Shown here: one piece after another, positions 1 through 6,896 of the stretch
Position numbering within the stretch: the stretch's first letter is position 1
Layout of the letters: the number at the start of each line of letters is the position of its first letter
DNA from: a virus
Strand: one strand, 5' to 3'
IMG/VR virus record: IMGVR_UViG_3300042464_000204
Location: 1-43,290 of that record
Length of the DNA stretch: 43,290 nucleotides
The notes under the pieces: model-generated
Databases searched by the model: none
Seen by the model: only the letters and a program-made list of their open reading frames with translations
What the model was told of the DNA's origin: nothing
Program-made: the position numbers and the translations under genes

Positions 1-45
1 TTCTAATGGTATACTAATAGTATATTCACAGAAGAAAAATTAAAG

Positions 46-74
46 TTGACAAGCTGCGCAAGACGATGTACAAT
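46..74 (+). promoter_or_regulatory. sigma-70-type promoter
   Basis: TTGACA (46-51), a 17-base spacer and TACAAT (69-74) form a near-consensus housekeeping promoter. The predicted start near 81 leaves a leader of about 70 nt before the gene at 152. The spacer contains GACGAT (62-67), a hexamer that recurs in the other strong promoters of this window. Confidence 0.75.
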
Positions 75-151
75 ACAATGACTGTCGTACCCAATCTTAA
101 CAGATCTGGCCTGTACTGGTAGTCAGTGAGATTAGACTTATTGGAGAATAT

Positions 152-589
152 ATGAAACTGAAACGTGGTCAAAAACTTTGTAAGAATTGTAATAATACTA
201 ATGGCGCTAGGGCGCATGTTTGTAAAAACTGTGGTCATGAGTTTGTTGCTAAAACTGAAGGCACGAAGGTTGGTAAGACTAAGCGTAGAAAGAAGCTGAA
301 GAAGTATACTACGGTAGACAACTGGAAGGAACTGGTTAAGGGCGATAGAATTAAGGTTGTACGTGGTACTGGTACGTACTATGTTAATGACGCTGGGGAT
401 AAACAGTATCTTGCTGACGCTGGTATATACAATGTTATTTCTAGTGACGATAAGGGCTTGACTGTATATGCCAACGATGGAGGATTCGGGTATATCTATA
501 TGGGACCAGAAGAACCATCATCTACTCTGCCAAATGTATTTAGGAGTCCTCATAAAGTACTAAAAGTCAACATTCCTGAGCGAGTTTAA
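152..589 (+). CDS. zinc-ribbon protein of unknown function
   Basis: This 145-residue protein opens with a CKNC...CKNC pair (residues 10-13 and 24-27) that looks like a small treble-clef or ribbon zinc site. A basic stretch rich in Lys/Arg (about residues 34-51) follows. The C-terminal 90 residues look like a compact beta-rich domain (KGDRIKVVRGTGTYYV and GGFGYIYMGPEE). The ribbon plus basic tail suggests nucleic-acid or RNA-polymerase binding, but that is inference. The start is set by GGAG (145-148) just before ATG. It is the first gene behind the 46-74 promoter, so early expression is likely. Confidence 0.8.
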   Translation: MKLKRGQKLCKNCNNTNGARAHVCKNCGHEFVAKTEGTKVGKTKRRKKLKKYTTVDNWKELVKGDRIKVVRGTGTYYVNDAGDKQYLADAGIYNVISSDDKGLTVYANDGGFGYIYMGPEEPSSTLPNVFRSPHKVLKVNIPERV

Positions 590-599
590 TATTGGGGCA

Positions 600-659
600 A
601 TTTGGTCCAAATATTACATAACAAGGCCGCTTATTTCTATAATTAGGCCCATTTTGGGT
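600..659 (+). promoter_or_regulatory. two short palindromes, operator-like
   Basis: The intergenic gap holds a perfect palindrome ATTTGGTCCAAAT (600-612) and a CCCA-TTT-TGGG dyad (648-658), both upstream of the gene at 682. A related dyad, ACCCA-TT-TGGGT, lies at 1228-1239. They could be repressor sites or short RNA hairpins. No regulator can be assigned. Confidence 0.3.
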
Positions 660-681
660 CAAATTAGATAGGGGTGAATAT

Positions 682-948
682 ATGGTAACAAAGAAAGAAT
701 TCTTCACATACATGTCTTCTATATACAATGAAGACTTTCAAGATGATGATGTATACAAAACTTTCAAGTCTATTATTAAAATCAAAGACCGGGATCAAAT
801 TAAGCAATTAAAAGAACTCACTTTGATGAACAAGCGTGAGAGATTACTATATAGACACTCATTAGCGGCTAATGGTAAGGAACTCACACCAAGACAAGTA
901 GACCAGTATATCAGCATGGTTGAACTGGCTATAGAACAAATAGACTAA
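682..948 (+). CDS. hypothetical protein, helical, 88 aa
   Basis: A small charged protein (many Lys, Asp, Glu) that appears wholly alpha-helical, with no signal peptide or membrane segment. Motifs such as MNKRERLLYRHSLAANGKEL and TPRQVDQYISMVELAIEQID do not match a family I know. An AGGGGTG Shine-Dalgarno stretch sits just upstream of ATG. It is a single-gene unit, followed at once by a rho-independent terminator. Confidence 0.75.
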   Translation: MVTKKEFFTYMSSIYNEDFQDDDVYKTFKSIIKIKDRDQIKQLKELTLMNKRERLLYRHSLAANGKELTPRQVDQYISMVELAIEQID

Positions 949-956
949 TCTCCAAT

Positions 957-998
957 AGACCCTAGGGATTACTTCAATAGTACCTCTAGGGTCTTTCT
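957..998 (+). terminator. rho-independent terminator
   Basis: AGACCCTAG (957-965) pairs with CTAGGGTCT (986-994). A 20-nt loop contains further partial pairing, and a short pyrimidine tail (TTCTCT) follows. The position 9 nt after the stop of the 682-948 gene supports a terminator. Confidence 0.7.
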
Positions 999-999
999 C

Positions 1000-1335
1000 T
1001 ATACATACAGTACACACTCTACTCTCCTACCCTAGTACCATCTCAAAAGGAAATGGATATCCAATATTTTATTATTATGTGAATTATCCACGTTATAATC
1101 AAATATTTATCCTCCCCTATATATGAGTGTGTTGTGTATGGTATCCTTATATGTATTCTTATGTATGTATACTGTGTTTATAGGGGTTTATGAGCGTTGT
1201 GATCCTTGCTATAACTACCCGATTTTGACCCATTTGGGTGTATATTATAATGGATATATTAGGGTAAACAGCCCACAGAAAAATCCATTAAAGAATACTA
1301 AAGGGGAGAAAAACCCACAAATCGGAGAGAAAAAA
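1000..1335 (+). other. AT-rich intergenic region with weak promoter signals
   Basis: No convincing gene is seen here. An open frame runs through from 1123, but its first 71 codons look like translated AT-rich spacer and have no ribosome site. A possible promoter is TTGACC (1225-1230) with TATAAT (1246-1251), but the 15-base spacer is short. A dyad ACCCATTTGGGT (1228-1239) overlaps that -35. The start used downstream, at 1336, has its own GGAGA (1324-1328). Confidence 0.4.
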
Positions 1336-1599
1336 ATGATATCAAACCAAGAAAATAATGAGATAAAGCAGCAGATGGATGTTGTTATATCTGAGCTAGA
1401 AAAGCTTGGGGTATCCGCTAGTAGCCATAGTAATAATACTGAGGGGCTTGGTGACGTTGTTGAAAATGTATTGAAATCTGTAGGTATAACAGAAGAACGA
1501 TTCAAGCAATGGTTTGGATTAAGAGAGTGTAATTGCTCTAAAAGAAAAGCTTGGCTAAATAATCTGTTTAGTTGGAAGAAAAATCAGACTCAAGGTTGA
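1336..1599 (+). CDS. conserved phage hypothetical (CxC-KRK-W C-terminal motif)
   Basis: An 87-residue protein with a helical, polar N-terminal half and a compact C-terminal motif: GITEERFKQWFGLRECNC followed by SKRKAWLNNLFSW. This ending (a helix reading ...W-G-x-x-C-x-C, then K-R-K and L-N-x-L-F) resembles a short motif I recall from many tailed-phage and metagenomic proteins; its function is unknown. The ATG at 1336 is preferred over an upstream in-frame start at 1123 because only 1336 has a nearby Shine-Dalgarno site. Its 3' end overlaps the -35 of the uvsE promoter. Confidence 0.7.
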   Translation: MISNQENNEIKQQMDVVISELEKLGVSASSHSNNTEGLGDVVENVLKSVGITEERFKQWFGLRECNCSKRKAWLNNLFSWKKNQTQG

Positions 1600-1623
1600 C
1601 AATCCGTTTTGACGATGTACAAT
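1596..1623 (+). promoter_or_regulatory. sigma-70-type promoter of uvsE
   Basis: TTGACA (1596-1601), 16-base spacer, TACAAT (1618-1623). GACGAT (1611-1616) lies in the spacer. The promoter overlaps the last codons of the preceding gene and sits 37 nt before the uvsE start. Confidence 0.75.
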
Positions 1624-1660
1624 CCTACTGGTAGAACACTATAATACAGTAGGAGTACAA

Positions 1661-2584
1661 ATGCGATACGGTCTATGCTGCATATCTCTTGAATTACAAG
1701 AGCTTGACGATCCCATAAAATTTCAAACCATGACATACAAGCGGTTTTCATCGCTTGATCGTGAAGATGCCCTAGAAATTCTGGGCGACCGCATTCTCAA
1801 CAATATGCGTGTCACGAACTCTATTATGCAGCATTGTGCTAAACATAATATGGTTTATCGTATTTCTAGTGATTTATTCCCCCTTATTACATATGACGAA
1901 GCCAACATTGACTTAGAGGATTTGCCAAATTATGACGATATTCAAGAAAGTTTTGATACTATTGCGGAGACTATTTCCAGTAATATGTTGCGTATTTCTT
2001 GTCACCCTAGTGAATTTAATGTGCTGGCTTCCACAAACCAAAAAGCAGTCGAAAAGTCCATCACAGAACTTAATTTCTATTCTTCATTCATGGACAGAAT
2101 CGGATGCCCAGCAGACTATCGATCCCCAATGAATCTCCACGTTCATAATAAGCATGGAACCCATAGCGAGATCATAAGTCGTTTCATGCAGACGTTCAAC
2201 AGTTTAGATGACAATTGTCGATCTAGGCTTGTTATTGAGAATGACGATAAAACTGGCTGCTGGTCTGTCAAAGAACTCACCGATATATTCCATCCTGCCA
2301 CCCGTATACCGATTACATTCGACTACTTGCATCATGCCTGCCATCCAGACGGCCTGACAGAAGAAGGGGCTATACGGGCTTGCTATGCAACGTGGGGCGA
2401 TTATACGCCACTCTTCCATTACAGCGAAAGCCGTCCCGGTAATAACCCAAGGGCGCACGCTGATTATGCCAATAATATTTTTGATACCTATGGTCTAGAG
2501 TTTGATATAGACTTTGAACTCAAAATGAAAGATTTTGCTATATTCAAACACAAACATATGATGAAGGAGTTAAGTTATGCATGA
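1661..2584 (+). CDS. uvsE: UV damage endonuclease UvsE/UvdE
   Basis: A 307-residue TIM-barrel nuclease of the UvdE family, which nicks DNA 5' of UV photoproducts and starts an alternative excision repair. The family's metal-site segments are visible in order: MRYGLCC at the N terminus, RISCHPSEF, MNLHVHNKHG, RLVIENDD, TFDYLHHACHPDG, FHYSES, and DFELKMKDFAIF near the end, matching the usual closing D-x-x-x-E-x-K-x-K region. The length is normal for the family. It has its own promoter (1596-1623), and its stop overlaps the next start. A phage gene for light-damage repair fits a sunlit aquatic host, though that is inference. Confidence 0.9.
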   Translation: MRYGLCCISLELQELDDPIKFQTMTYKRFSSLDREDALEILGDRILNNMRVTNSIMQHCAKHNMVYRISSDLFPLITYDEANIDLEDLPNYDDIQESFDTIAETISSNMLRISCHPSEFNVLASTNQKAVEKSITELNFYSSFMDRIGCPADYRSPMNLHVHNKHGTHSEIISRFMQTFNSLDDNCRSRLVIENDDKTGCWSVKELTDIFHPATRIPITFDYLHHACHPDGLTEEGAIRACYATWGDYTPLFHYSESRPGNNPRAHADYANNIFDTYGLEFDIDFELKMKDFAIFKHKHMMKELSYA

Positions 2585-2897
2585 TGATCCTTTAATAGAA
2601 ATCAAATGTATAAACAAGATGTCCAAACATATTGGTAAAGATGTGGCTAAAAATATGAATATACCTTTGGATGAATTAAAACAGTATATCAAGCCAAAAG
2701 AGATCAAGTCCATCATATTACAATATTCTATCGTAAAGAATGGAAAAGCATTGATAAACGCATTTATACTTCAAAAGGTATTTAGAGAAGTAAATAATTG
2801 GATACTAGGAATACAATTATCAAAAATGGCAGCAAAGGGCGAATTGGAAGCATTGTGGGATGATGAGCAGAATTGTATGGTGTTCTCATCAAAATGA
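2577..2897 (+). CDS. hypothetical protein, 106 aa
   Basis: Not recognised. It is a Lys/Ile-rich, mostly helical protein with no Cys pair, signal or membrane segment. The start ATG overlaps the last codons of uvsE and has AAGGAG at 2564-2569, so the two are translationally linked and probably co-transcribed. The segment PLDELKQYIKPKEIKSIILQ looks like a helix-turn-helix-like helical pair, but the evidence is too weak to call a DNA-binding domain. Confidence 0.7.
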   Translation: MHDDPLIEIKCINKMSKHIGKDVAKNMNIPLDELKQYIKPKEIKSIILQYSIVKNGKALINAFILQKVFREVNNWILGIQLSKMAAKGELEALWDDEQNCMVFSSK

Positions 2898-2905
2898 CTC
2901 AACTC

Positions 2906-2934
2906 TTGACAGCCTAATGACGATAGTGTACAAT
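2906..2934 (+). promoter_or_regulatory. sigma-70-type promoter
   Basis: TTGACA (2906-2911), 17-base spacer containing GACGAT, then TACAAT (2929-2934). It begins 9 nt after the stop of the preceding gene and 24 nt before the next start at 2958. Confidence 0.75.
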
Positions 2935-2957
2935 ACACCCATCTAAGGAGAACTTTA

Positions 2958-3203
2958 ATGACTTGGCGTGAACTTAAAAACTTTATTAACAAACGTGCTA
3001 GGAATAATAAATCATTTTTGGACGCAGATGTTAATCTTTACAATTTTGATGATGGTTCGGAACATGATGTAGACATTACAGAATTGTCATGTAATAAAGA
3101 AGAATCAGACAATGAGGATGGAACTAACTGGGTTGTATATCTTTCGATAAATGATAAGGACGCAAATGATGAAACAGAAACTACGGAAGCAAGTGTCGAT
3201 TGA
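2958..3203 (+). CDS. acidic hypothetical protein, 81 aa
   Basis: Starts MTWRELKNFINK and is strongly acidic afterwards (Asp/Glu-rich, about residues 34-81). The opening W-x-E-L-x-x-x-I-N resembles a widespread phage family of tiny acidic proteins without assigned function. AAGGAGA lies just upstream. It is the first gene of the unit behind the 2906 promoter and overlaps the next gene. Confidence 0.7.
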   Translation: MTWRELKNFINKRARNNKSFLDADVNLYNFDDGSEHDVDITELSCNKEESDNEDGTNWVVYLSINDKDANDETETTEASVD

Positions 3204-3495
3204 TTTCTTGAATCATGTAAAATTAAGTGTAAATGATATGCTTCAAACCAAGATTCCACAATCCACCAAACAAAAACTATGTATTATCATGGAAAAACTG
3301 TTGAATGAAACCAAGAGTTATAATGGATACAAGTATTTGTATTGGACTAGATATGGTAAGCTTGATTGGGATGAAGCTAAAACCAAGGCCGTCTATAAGG
3401 ATATCCCAAAGGAATATATAACTGGTCCAGAGGATACAGGCAAGATTGATTTTGTAAGCGATATACAGGGCGAATATTCACGTAGCTATAATTAG
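3166..3495 (+). CDS. hypothetical protein, 109 aa
   Basis: Not recognised. The N-terminal half is helical and basic, and the C-terminal half is rich in aromatic residues (NGYKYLYWTRYGKLDWDEAK). The start is placed at one of two adjacent ATGs (3166 or 3169), which have AAGGA at 3156-3160. An upstream in-frame ATG at 3151 lacks a ribosome site. It overlaps the previous gene by 38 nt. Confidence 0.65.
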   Translation: MMKQKLRKQVSIDFLNHVKLSVNDMLQTKIPQSTKQKLCIIMEKLLNETKSYNGYKYLYWTRYGKLDWDEAKTKAVYKDIPKEYITGPEDTGKIDFVSDIQGEYSRSYN

Positions 3496-3504
3496 GAGGA
3501 CTTT

Positions 3505-3765
3505 ATGGACCGATTTGATCTTGAAAACCATATCACCAATCTTCATTCGATTGTTGATTCTTTAAATGATATTTCTTATGGCATCCTTGAAGGTGAGTTT
3601 ACTAAGGATGAGACTGTAAATGCTGTTGATGGTCTAGCGGTTTTGACTAAGGCTAAGATCGAAAAGCTTTTTGATACATTTGTAAGAGTATTTGAATTAG
3701 ATGGATATACTCAAGACTTAACCGAGAATATTGATCCATTTAATACTCAAGATGTGTGGGTTTGA
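3505..3765 (+). CDS. acidic hypothetical protein, 86 aa
   Basis: An acidic helical protein (for example FDLENHITNLHSIVDSLNDI) with no recognised motif. An AGGAGG Shine-Dalgarno sequence precedes the ATG at good spacing. The stop TGA shares bases with the next ATG (ATGA junction), so the two are probably translationally coupled. Confidence 0.7.
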   Translation: MDRFDLENHITNLHSIVDSLNDISYGILEGEFTKDETVNAVDGLAVLTKAKIEKLFDTFVRVFELDGYTQDLTENIDPFNTQDVWV

Positions 3766-3977
3766 TGCTCTGGAAAGAAATTAAGTCTTGGGCAACAAAC
3801 CACAATTATACCGCAAAAAAGACTGAGGATGGATATGTCTGGTCTAGGCTTGACAATCCATCTAGGTCTGGTATAAGTAAGAGTGTCAGCAAACTAGCTA
3901 CCGACATATACAATGATATGACGGATAATAAATTCTTAGAACATCAAGAGAAATACAAGAATGACTCACGATTTTGA
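3765..3977 (+). CDS. hypothetical protein, 70 aa
   Basis: Begins MLWKEIKSWATNHNY and contains a W-S-R segment followed by a short helical end. It may be a small alpha/beta fold of the kind phages use in host takeover, but no family is recognised. The ATG in the ATGA junction is chosen; an in-frame GTG at 3756 has no better ribosome site. It overlaps the ligase start by 17 nt. Confidence 0.65.
   Translation: MLWKEIKSWATNHNYTAKKTEDGYVWSRLDNPSRSGISKSVSKLATDIYNDMTDNKFLEHQEKYKNDSRF
3850..3877 (+). promoter_or_regulatory. possible internal promoter for the ligase gene
   Basis: TTGACA (3850-3855), 16-base spacer and TATAAG (3872-3877) lie inside the preceding small gene, about 85 nt before the ligase start. 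The -35 is perfect and the -10 matches five of six bases. Because it lies in coding DNA, chance cannot be excluded. Confidence 0.4.
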
Positions 3978-5268
3978 TTATGTTGAAAATATGGTTAGTG
4001 ATCTTAGGGCTACAAGTAGCACTAAAGACAAAGAGGGAATTATTTTGGACTATTGCGAACGAAATAGTCCCGCAGCGGCTTTTGCAAAGAAAATTCTACT
4101 TTATACATATCATCCATTGTGGCAATATAATGTCACTAGTGACAATTTAAAGAAAAAGAATCAACTACGTGGTCAAAAGTATCACACTCTTTTTGAACTA
4201 TTAGATGATCTAAAGAGTCGTTCAGTTACAGGCCATGATGCTATTGGTGCTGTAAATAGTTTTGTTGAACGTTATTCTATTTACGAAGAACTCATTCACT
4301 GCATTATCGATAAGGACTTAAAAACCCGTGCTGGCGACAAGATCATCAACAAGGCTATTCCAGATCATATTCCAGAGTTTAGTGTTGCTCTGGCAGATAA
4401 ATATGAGCCTAAACTTGTAGATTGGAAGGATGGATGGTATGTTAGTCGCAAAATTGATGGTGCTAGGTGTATTGCTATTGTTGATGAACGCGGTGAAACC
4501 ATTTTCCTATCAAGAACAGGTAAAGTTTTCGATACTTTGTCTGTTATCGCTAATCACATTCGTAATATGGGCATTTCTAACGTAGTTCTTGATGGAGAAC
4601 TTTGTTTAGTCGATGATGATGGCAATGAAGATTTCCAAGGGGTTATGAAACAACTCAAGAAAAAAGATCATACGATCACAAATCCTTGTTTTAAAATCTT
4701 CGACATGCTTACGCATAACGAGTTTTATAGTAAAAAGGGTGAAAGTAATCGCCCGTATTCGTTGAGATTGGCTAATCTTTTGGAAACTTTCAAGAATAAC
4801 AATAGTTCCTGTCTATCTATTCTCAAGCAAGATAAGATAAGTGGCGATTCTCATTTTCAAGAATTTGTACAAGAATCCACCCGCAATGGATGGGAAGGTT
4901 TGATGCTTCGTGCAGATGAATCATACAAAGGAAAACGAAGCAAAGACCTATTAAAGTATAAAAGCTTTCATGATGATGAATACGTCGTTACTGCTATTAA
5001 GTTTGGGCCATTTCGTTATGTAAAAAATGGTCAAGAGTGTGAAGAAGAAATGCTTTCAAATGTAACCGTTCAACATAAAGGATATAATGTAGATGTAGGG
5101 AGCGGTTTCACCATATCAGAAAGACAATACTTCTATAGTAATCCAGATGCCATTGTTGGCAAAGTAATCACTGTTCAATACTTTGAAGAGACAAACAATC
5201 AAGATGGTGGCATTAGTCTCAGATTCCCTACGCTAAAATATATTCATGGAGTTAAAAGAGATGTATGA
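3961..5268 (+). CDS. ATP-dependent DNA ligase
   Basis: A 435-residue ATP-dependent DNA ligase that seals nicks with an AMP-enzyme intermediate. Motif I is KIDGAR, with the adenylated lysine at residue 164. Downstream are the expected nucleotidyltransferase motifs: FLSRTGK (motif Ia/III region), VLDGELC (motif III), FKIFDML (motif IIIa), WEGLMLRADESYKGKRSKDLLKYK (motifs IV-V region). An OB-fold C-terminal domain follows (about residues 335-435). The N-terminal 140 residues are a helical domain similar to that of T4/T7-like phage ligases. The start overlaps the previous gene by 17 nt. It probably acts in phage replication and repair alongside UvsE and SSB. Confidence 0.92.
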   Translation: MTHDFDYVENMVSDLRATSSTKDKEGIILDYCERNSPAAAFAKKILLYTYHPLWQYNVTSDNLKKKNQLRGQKYHTLFELLDDLKSRSVTGHDAIGAVNSFVERYSIYEELIHCIIDKDLKTRAGDKIINKAIPDHIPEFSVALADKYEPKLVDWKDGWYVSRKIDGARCIAIVDERGETIFLSRTGKVFDTLSVIANHIRNMGISNVVLDGELCLVDDDGNEDFQGVMKQLKKKDHTITNPCFKIFDMLTHNEFYSKKGESNRPYSLRLANLLETFKNNNSSCLSILKQDKISGDSHFQEFVQESTRNGWEGLMLRADESYKGKRSKDLLKYKSFHDDEYVVTAIKFGPFRYVKNGQECEEEMLSNVTVQHKGYNVDVGSGFTISERQYFYSNPDAIVGKVITVQYFEETNNQDGGISLRFPTLKYIHGVKRDV

Positions 5269-5509
5269 GTTTTCAAATCCGCTAGATTATATACTAAAGT
5301 GTACAGAGCAGGGTCTTATACCTAAAATCTTCACTGTTCAAAATGCTAAAGATGAACTAAAAAAACTCCGCTCTGAACTTCAAGAATTAAAAGAATATAA
5401 TCAAGAACTACAGTGGATAAACAAACTCTTGCATGAACATCAAAATTCGTCCTGCAACAAGAAATGCTCAAGGCAAACCTTGACAAGTGACGATGATAGT
5501 GTACAATGA
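5261..5509 (+). CDS. small coiled-coil hypothetical protein
   Basis: An 82-residue protein whose middle (about residues 29-59) is a heptad-like coiled coil (KDELKKLRSELQELKEYNQE). The function is unknown. ATG 5261 is preferred to in-frame ATG 5246 because GGAG (5248-5251) sits at the right distance only for 5261. It overlaps the ligase stop. Its last codons contain the -35 and -10 of the tRNA-Leu promoter, so DNA is used for coding and promoter at once. Confidence 0.65.
   Translation: MYEFSNPLDYILKCTEQGLIPKIFTVQNAKDELKKLRSELQELKEYNQELQWINKLLHEHQNSSCNKKCSRQTLTSDDDSVQ
5480..5507 (+). promoter_or_regulatory. sigma-70-type promoter of tRNA-Leu
   Basis: TTGACA (5480-5485), 16-base spacer with GACGAT, then TACAAT (5502-5507). 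The expected start, near 5514, falls only about five bases upstream of the tRNA 5' end, as in a dedicated tRNA promoter. The downstream mRNA genes can be read from the same start. Confidence 0.75.
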
Positions 5510-5518
5510 TGGAAATGC

Positions 5519-5591
5519 GGGAGTGTAGTCCAACGGCAGAGACAAAGGACTTAAAATCCTTCAAGTGTGGGTTCGAATCCCACCACTCCTA
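5519..5591 (+). tRNA. tRNA-Leu (anticodon UAA), class I shape
   Basis: A complete cloverleaf. Acceptor GGGAGTG/CACTCCT has a G1-U72 wobble. Also present are a short D arm, an anticodon stem AAGGA/TCCTT with loop CTTAAAA (anticodon TAA), a 5-nt variable loop CAAGT, T arm GTGGG-TTCGAAT-CCCAC and discriminator A. CCA is not encoded. The anticodon reads UUA, a common codon in this AT-rich genome. Bacterial tRNA-Leu normally has a long variable arm and this one does not, so its charging identity deserves checking. Confidence 0.88.
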
Positions 5592-5620
5592 CTAACAATC
5601 ACTTTATCAAAAGGAGCTTT

Positions 5621-5836
5621 ATGAGCAAAAATTCGTTAGATCTTTTCAAGGTTGGTAGCAAGGTAAAGTTGGCAGATGATGTTTATGGGACTATAACAGC
5701 TACATGTATTCGTGGAAATAATCACGTAACCTATGAGTGCAGTTGGTGGAATGGGCGTTCTCATGATAGCAAATGGTTCCATGAGAATGAAATTGAAGTT
5801 ACTATCAGTGAAAAAACCAGAATAGGATTTGCATAA
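5621..5836 (+). CDS. small beta-rich conserved protein (SH3-like)
   Basis: A 71-residue protein with pattern VGSKVKLADDVYGTITATCI, then NHVTYECSWWNGRS and WFHENEIE. A strand-rich core with a G-x-V start and a conserved W-W-N-G turn resembles the small SH3-barrel proteins found in phages and bacteria. The precise role is unknown. The ATG at 5621 has AAGGAG at the right distance. An upstream frame extension would run into the tRNA and is rejected. Confidence 0.7.
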   Translation: MSKNSLDLFKVGSKVKLADDVYGTITATCIRGNNHVTYECSWWNGRSHDSKWFHENEIEVTISEKTRIGFA

Positions 5837-5851
5837 ACGAAAGAGGATATC

Positions 5852-6043
5852 ATGACAGATGATTGTTTTGAGTGGGAAAACAATTTAGTTGCCGTTGCTT
5901 ATGCTCAGATGAATGATCGCGGAGACTTGTTTGATCTAAGATTACAGAAAAACCCTTACATACAAAATAACAAAGTTATTACTTTATACGCTTTAAGGAA
6001 AGATATATGCCATACATCGAAGAATCAAAAAGAGAAAGAGTAG
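5852..6043 (+). CDS. hypothetical protein, 63 aa
   Basis: Not recognised. It is short and slightly acidic at the N terminus, with a central NDRGDLFDLRLQKNPYI segment. AGAGG precedes ATG by about seven bases. The last 37 nt overlap the next gene in another frame, typical of this compact early region. Confidence 0.55.
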   Translation: MTDDCFEWENNLVAVAYAQMNDRGDLFDLRLQKNPYIQNNKVITLYALRKDICHTSKNQKEKE

Positions 6044-6345
6044 ATAGTTGTATTTCTGAGTTGGTACTTTGCATGAAAAGTACATTGCTCAACGCTGAAA
6101 ACATTAATGTGTTTAACCTTGACAAACTCAACAATCAAGATATACTTGATTCAGCAGGTGTTGTTAATTACTGTATCACTAGGATCGTTAATAAAATGAT
6201 GGGAGAGATTTCATACCCCAAAATAGCAGTGATGACAGGAGTTCTAGAAAATATTAAGCAAGAATTTTATCGTAGAGCAGCAGCACCATATGAGGATCGC
6301 AAGATCAACCAAAATGGAGATATAAAAGAATACAAGAAGATTTAA
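6007..6345 (+). CDS. DUF6899-like conserved phage protein
   Basis: A 112-residue helical protein beginning MPYIEESKRERVDSCISEL, with a later VVNYCITRIVNKMM segment and a C-terminal YRRAAAPYEDRKINQNGDI. The MPYI-x-x-x-x-R start, a central N-Y-x-I-T-R helix and the A-x-P-Y-E-D-x-K-x-x-x-N-G-D-I ending fit the DUF6899 family of phage proteins as I recall it; no function is known. AAGGA upstream supports the start. A promoter-like sequence lies inside it. Confidence 0.65.
   Translation: MPYIEESKRERVDSCISELVLCMKSTLLNAENINVFNLDKLNNQDILDSAGVVNYCITRIVNKMMGEISYPKIAVMTGVLENIKQEFYRRAAAPYEDRKINQNGDIKEYKKI
6119..6146 (+). promoter_or_regulatory. possible internal promoter upstream of tRNA-Arg
   Basis: TTGACA (6119-6124), 16-base spacer and TATACT (6141-6146), inside the DUF6899-like gene. 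The same element pair and spacing occur before rIIA. It could drive tRNA-Arg and the genes after it, but it lacks the GACGAT box and lies in coding sequence. Confidence 0.35.
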
Positions 6346-6351
6346 ATATTT

Positions 6352-6425
6352 GCCCCAATAGCTCAATTGCATAGAGCAGGTCACTTCTAATGACAAGGTT
6401 GCAGGTTGGAGTCCTGCTTGGGGTA
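6352..6425 (+). tRNA. tRNA-Arg (anticodon UCU)
   Basis: Cloverleaf with acceptor GCCCCAA/TTGGGGT (G1-U72 wobble), D arm GCTC...GAGC, anticodon stem GGTCA/TGACA with one mismatch, loop CTTCTAA (anticodon TCT), variable loop AGGTT, and T arm GCAGG/CCTGC with the unusual loop TTGGAGT in place of TTCGA(A/G)T. CCA is not encoded. It reads AGA/AGG, codons used throughout this AT-rich phage and often rare in hosts. Confidence 0.88.
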
Positions 6426-6484
6426 CTTTTAAAATTATGTGTCTAAATGGATAGAACCTACTGTTATATCCAAGGAGACATATA

Positions 6485-6853
6485 ATGAAATGTGCTAAAT
6501 GTAATTTAAACGACAGAGAGTATAGTGTACAAACATGATCAAGAAAGGGTAAAATACAATCTTATTGCAAACAGTGTAATAAAGAGAATGTTATTCAAAG
6601 ACAAAGAGCTTTAAAAGAAAAATGTGTTGAATACTGTGGTGGCAAATGCAAAATTTGTGGTTATTCTAAATATCTTGGAGCATTAGACTTTCATCATTTA
6701 GACCCTTCAACCAAAGATATAGCATTTAGTAAATATAGAGCTACTTCATGGGAAAAAAATAAAGAAATTTTGACCAAAGAATTAGACAAATGTATTTTAC
6801 TATGTGCAAATTGCCATAGAGAAGTTCATGGTGGACTACATAATGAAATATGA
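6485..6853 (+). pseudogene. HNH endonuclease interrupted by in-frame TGA
   Basis: The frame starts at 6485 behind AAGGAGA and encodes MKCAKCNLNDREYSVQT, then TGA at 6536-6538. The same frame then continues with SRKGKIQSYCKQCN and an HNH core: CKICGYSKYLGALDFHHLD and LLCANCHREVHGG, ending at TGA 6851-6853. Both zinc ribbons and the HHLD/CHREVH catalytic parts are intact, so only the TGA breaks the gene. In related proteins this spot often holds Trp or another aromatic residue. It may be a recent nonsense mutation, a sequencing error or a recoded codon. The downstream part has no good start of its own. It sits right after tRNA-Arg, a typical site for a homing-type HNH insertion. Confidence 0.75.
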
Positions 6854-6896
6854 TTTGCGGAAGTGCCAGATTTCCATCCATTGCTCTAAAAAATCG

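Noticed and set aside
1123-1335. Upstream extension of the 1336 gene
   Set aside because: There is no ribosome site, the amino acids look like translated AT-rich spacer, and the recognised motif lies only downstream.
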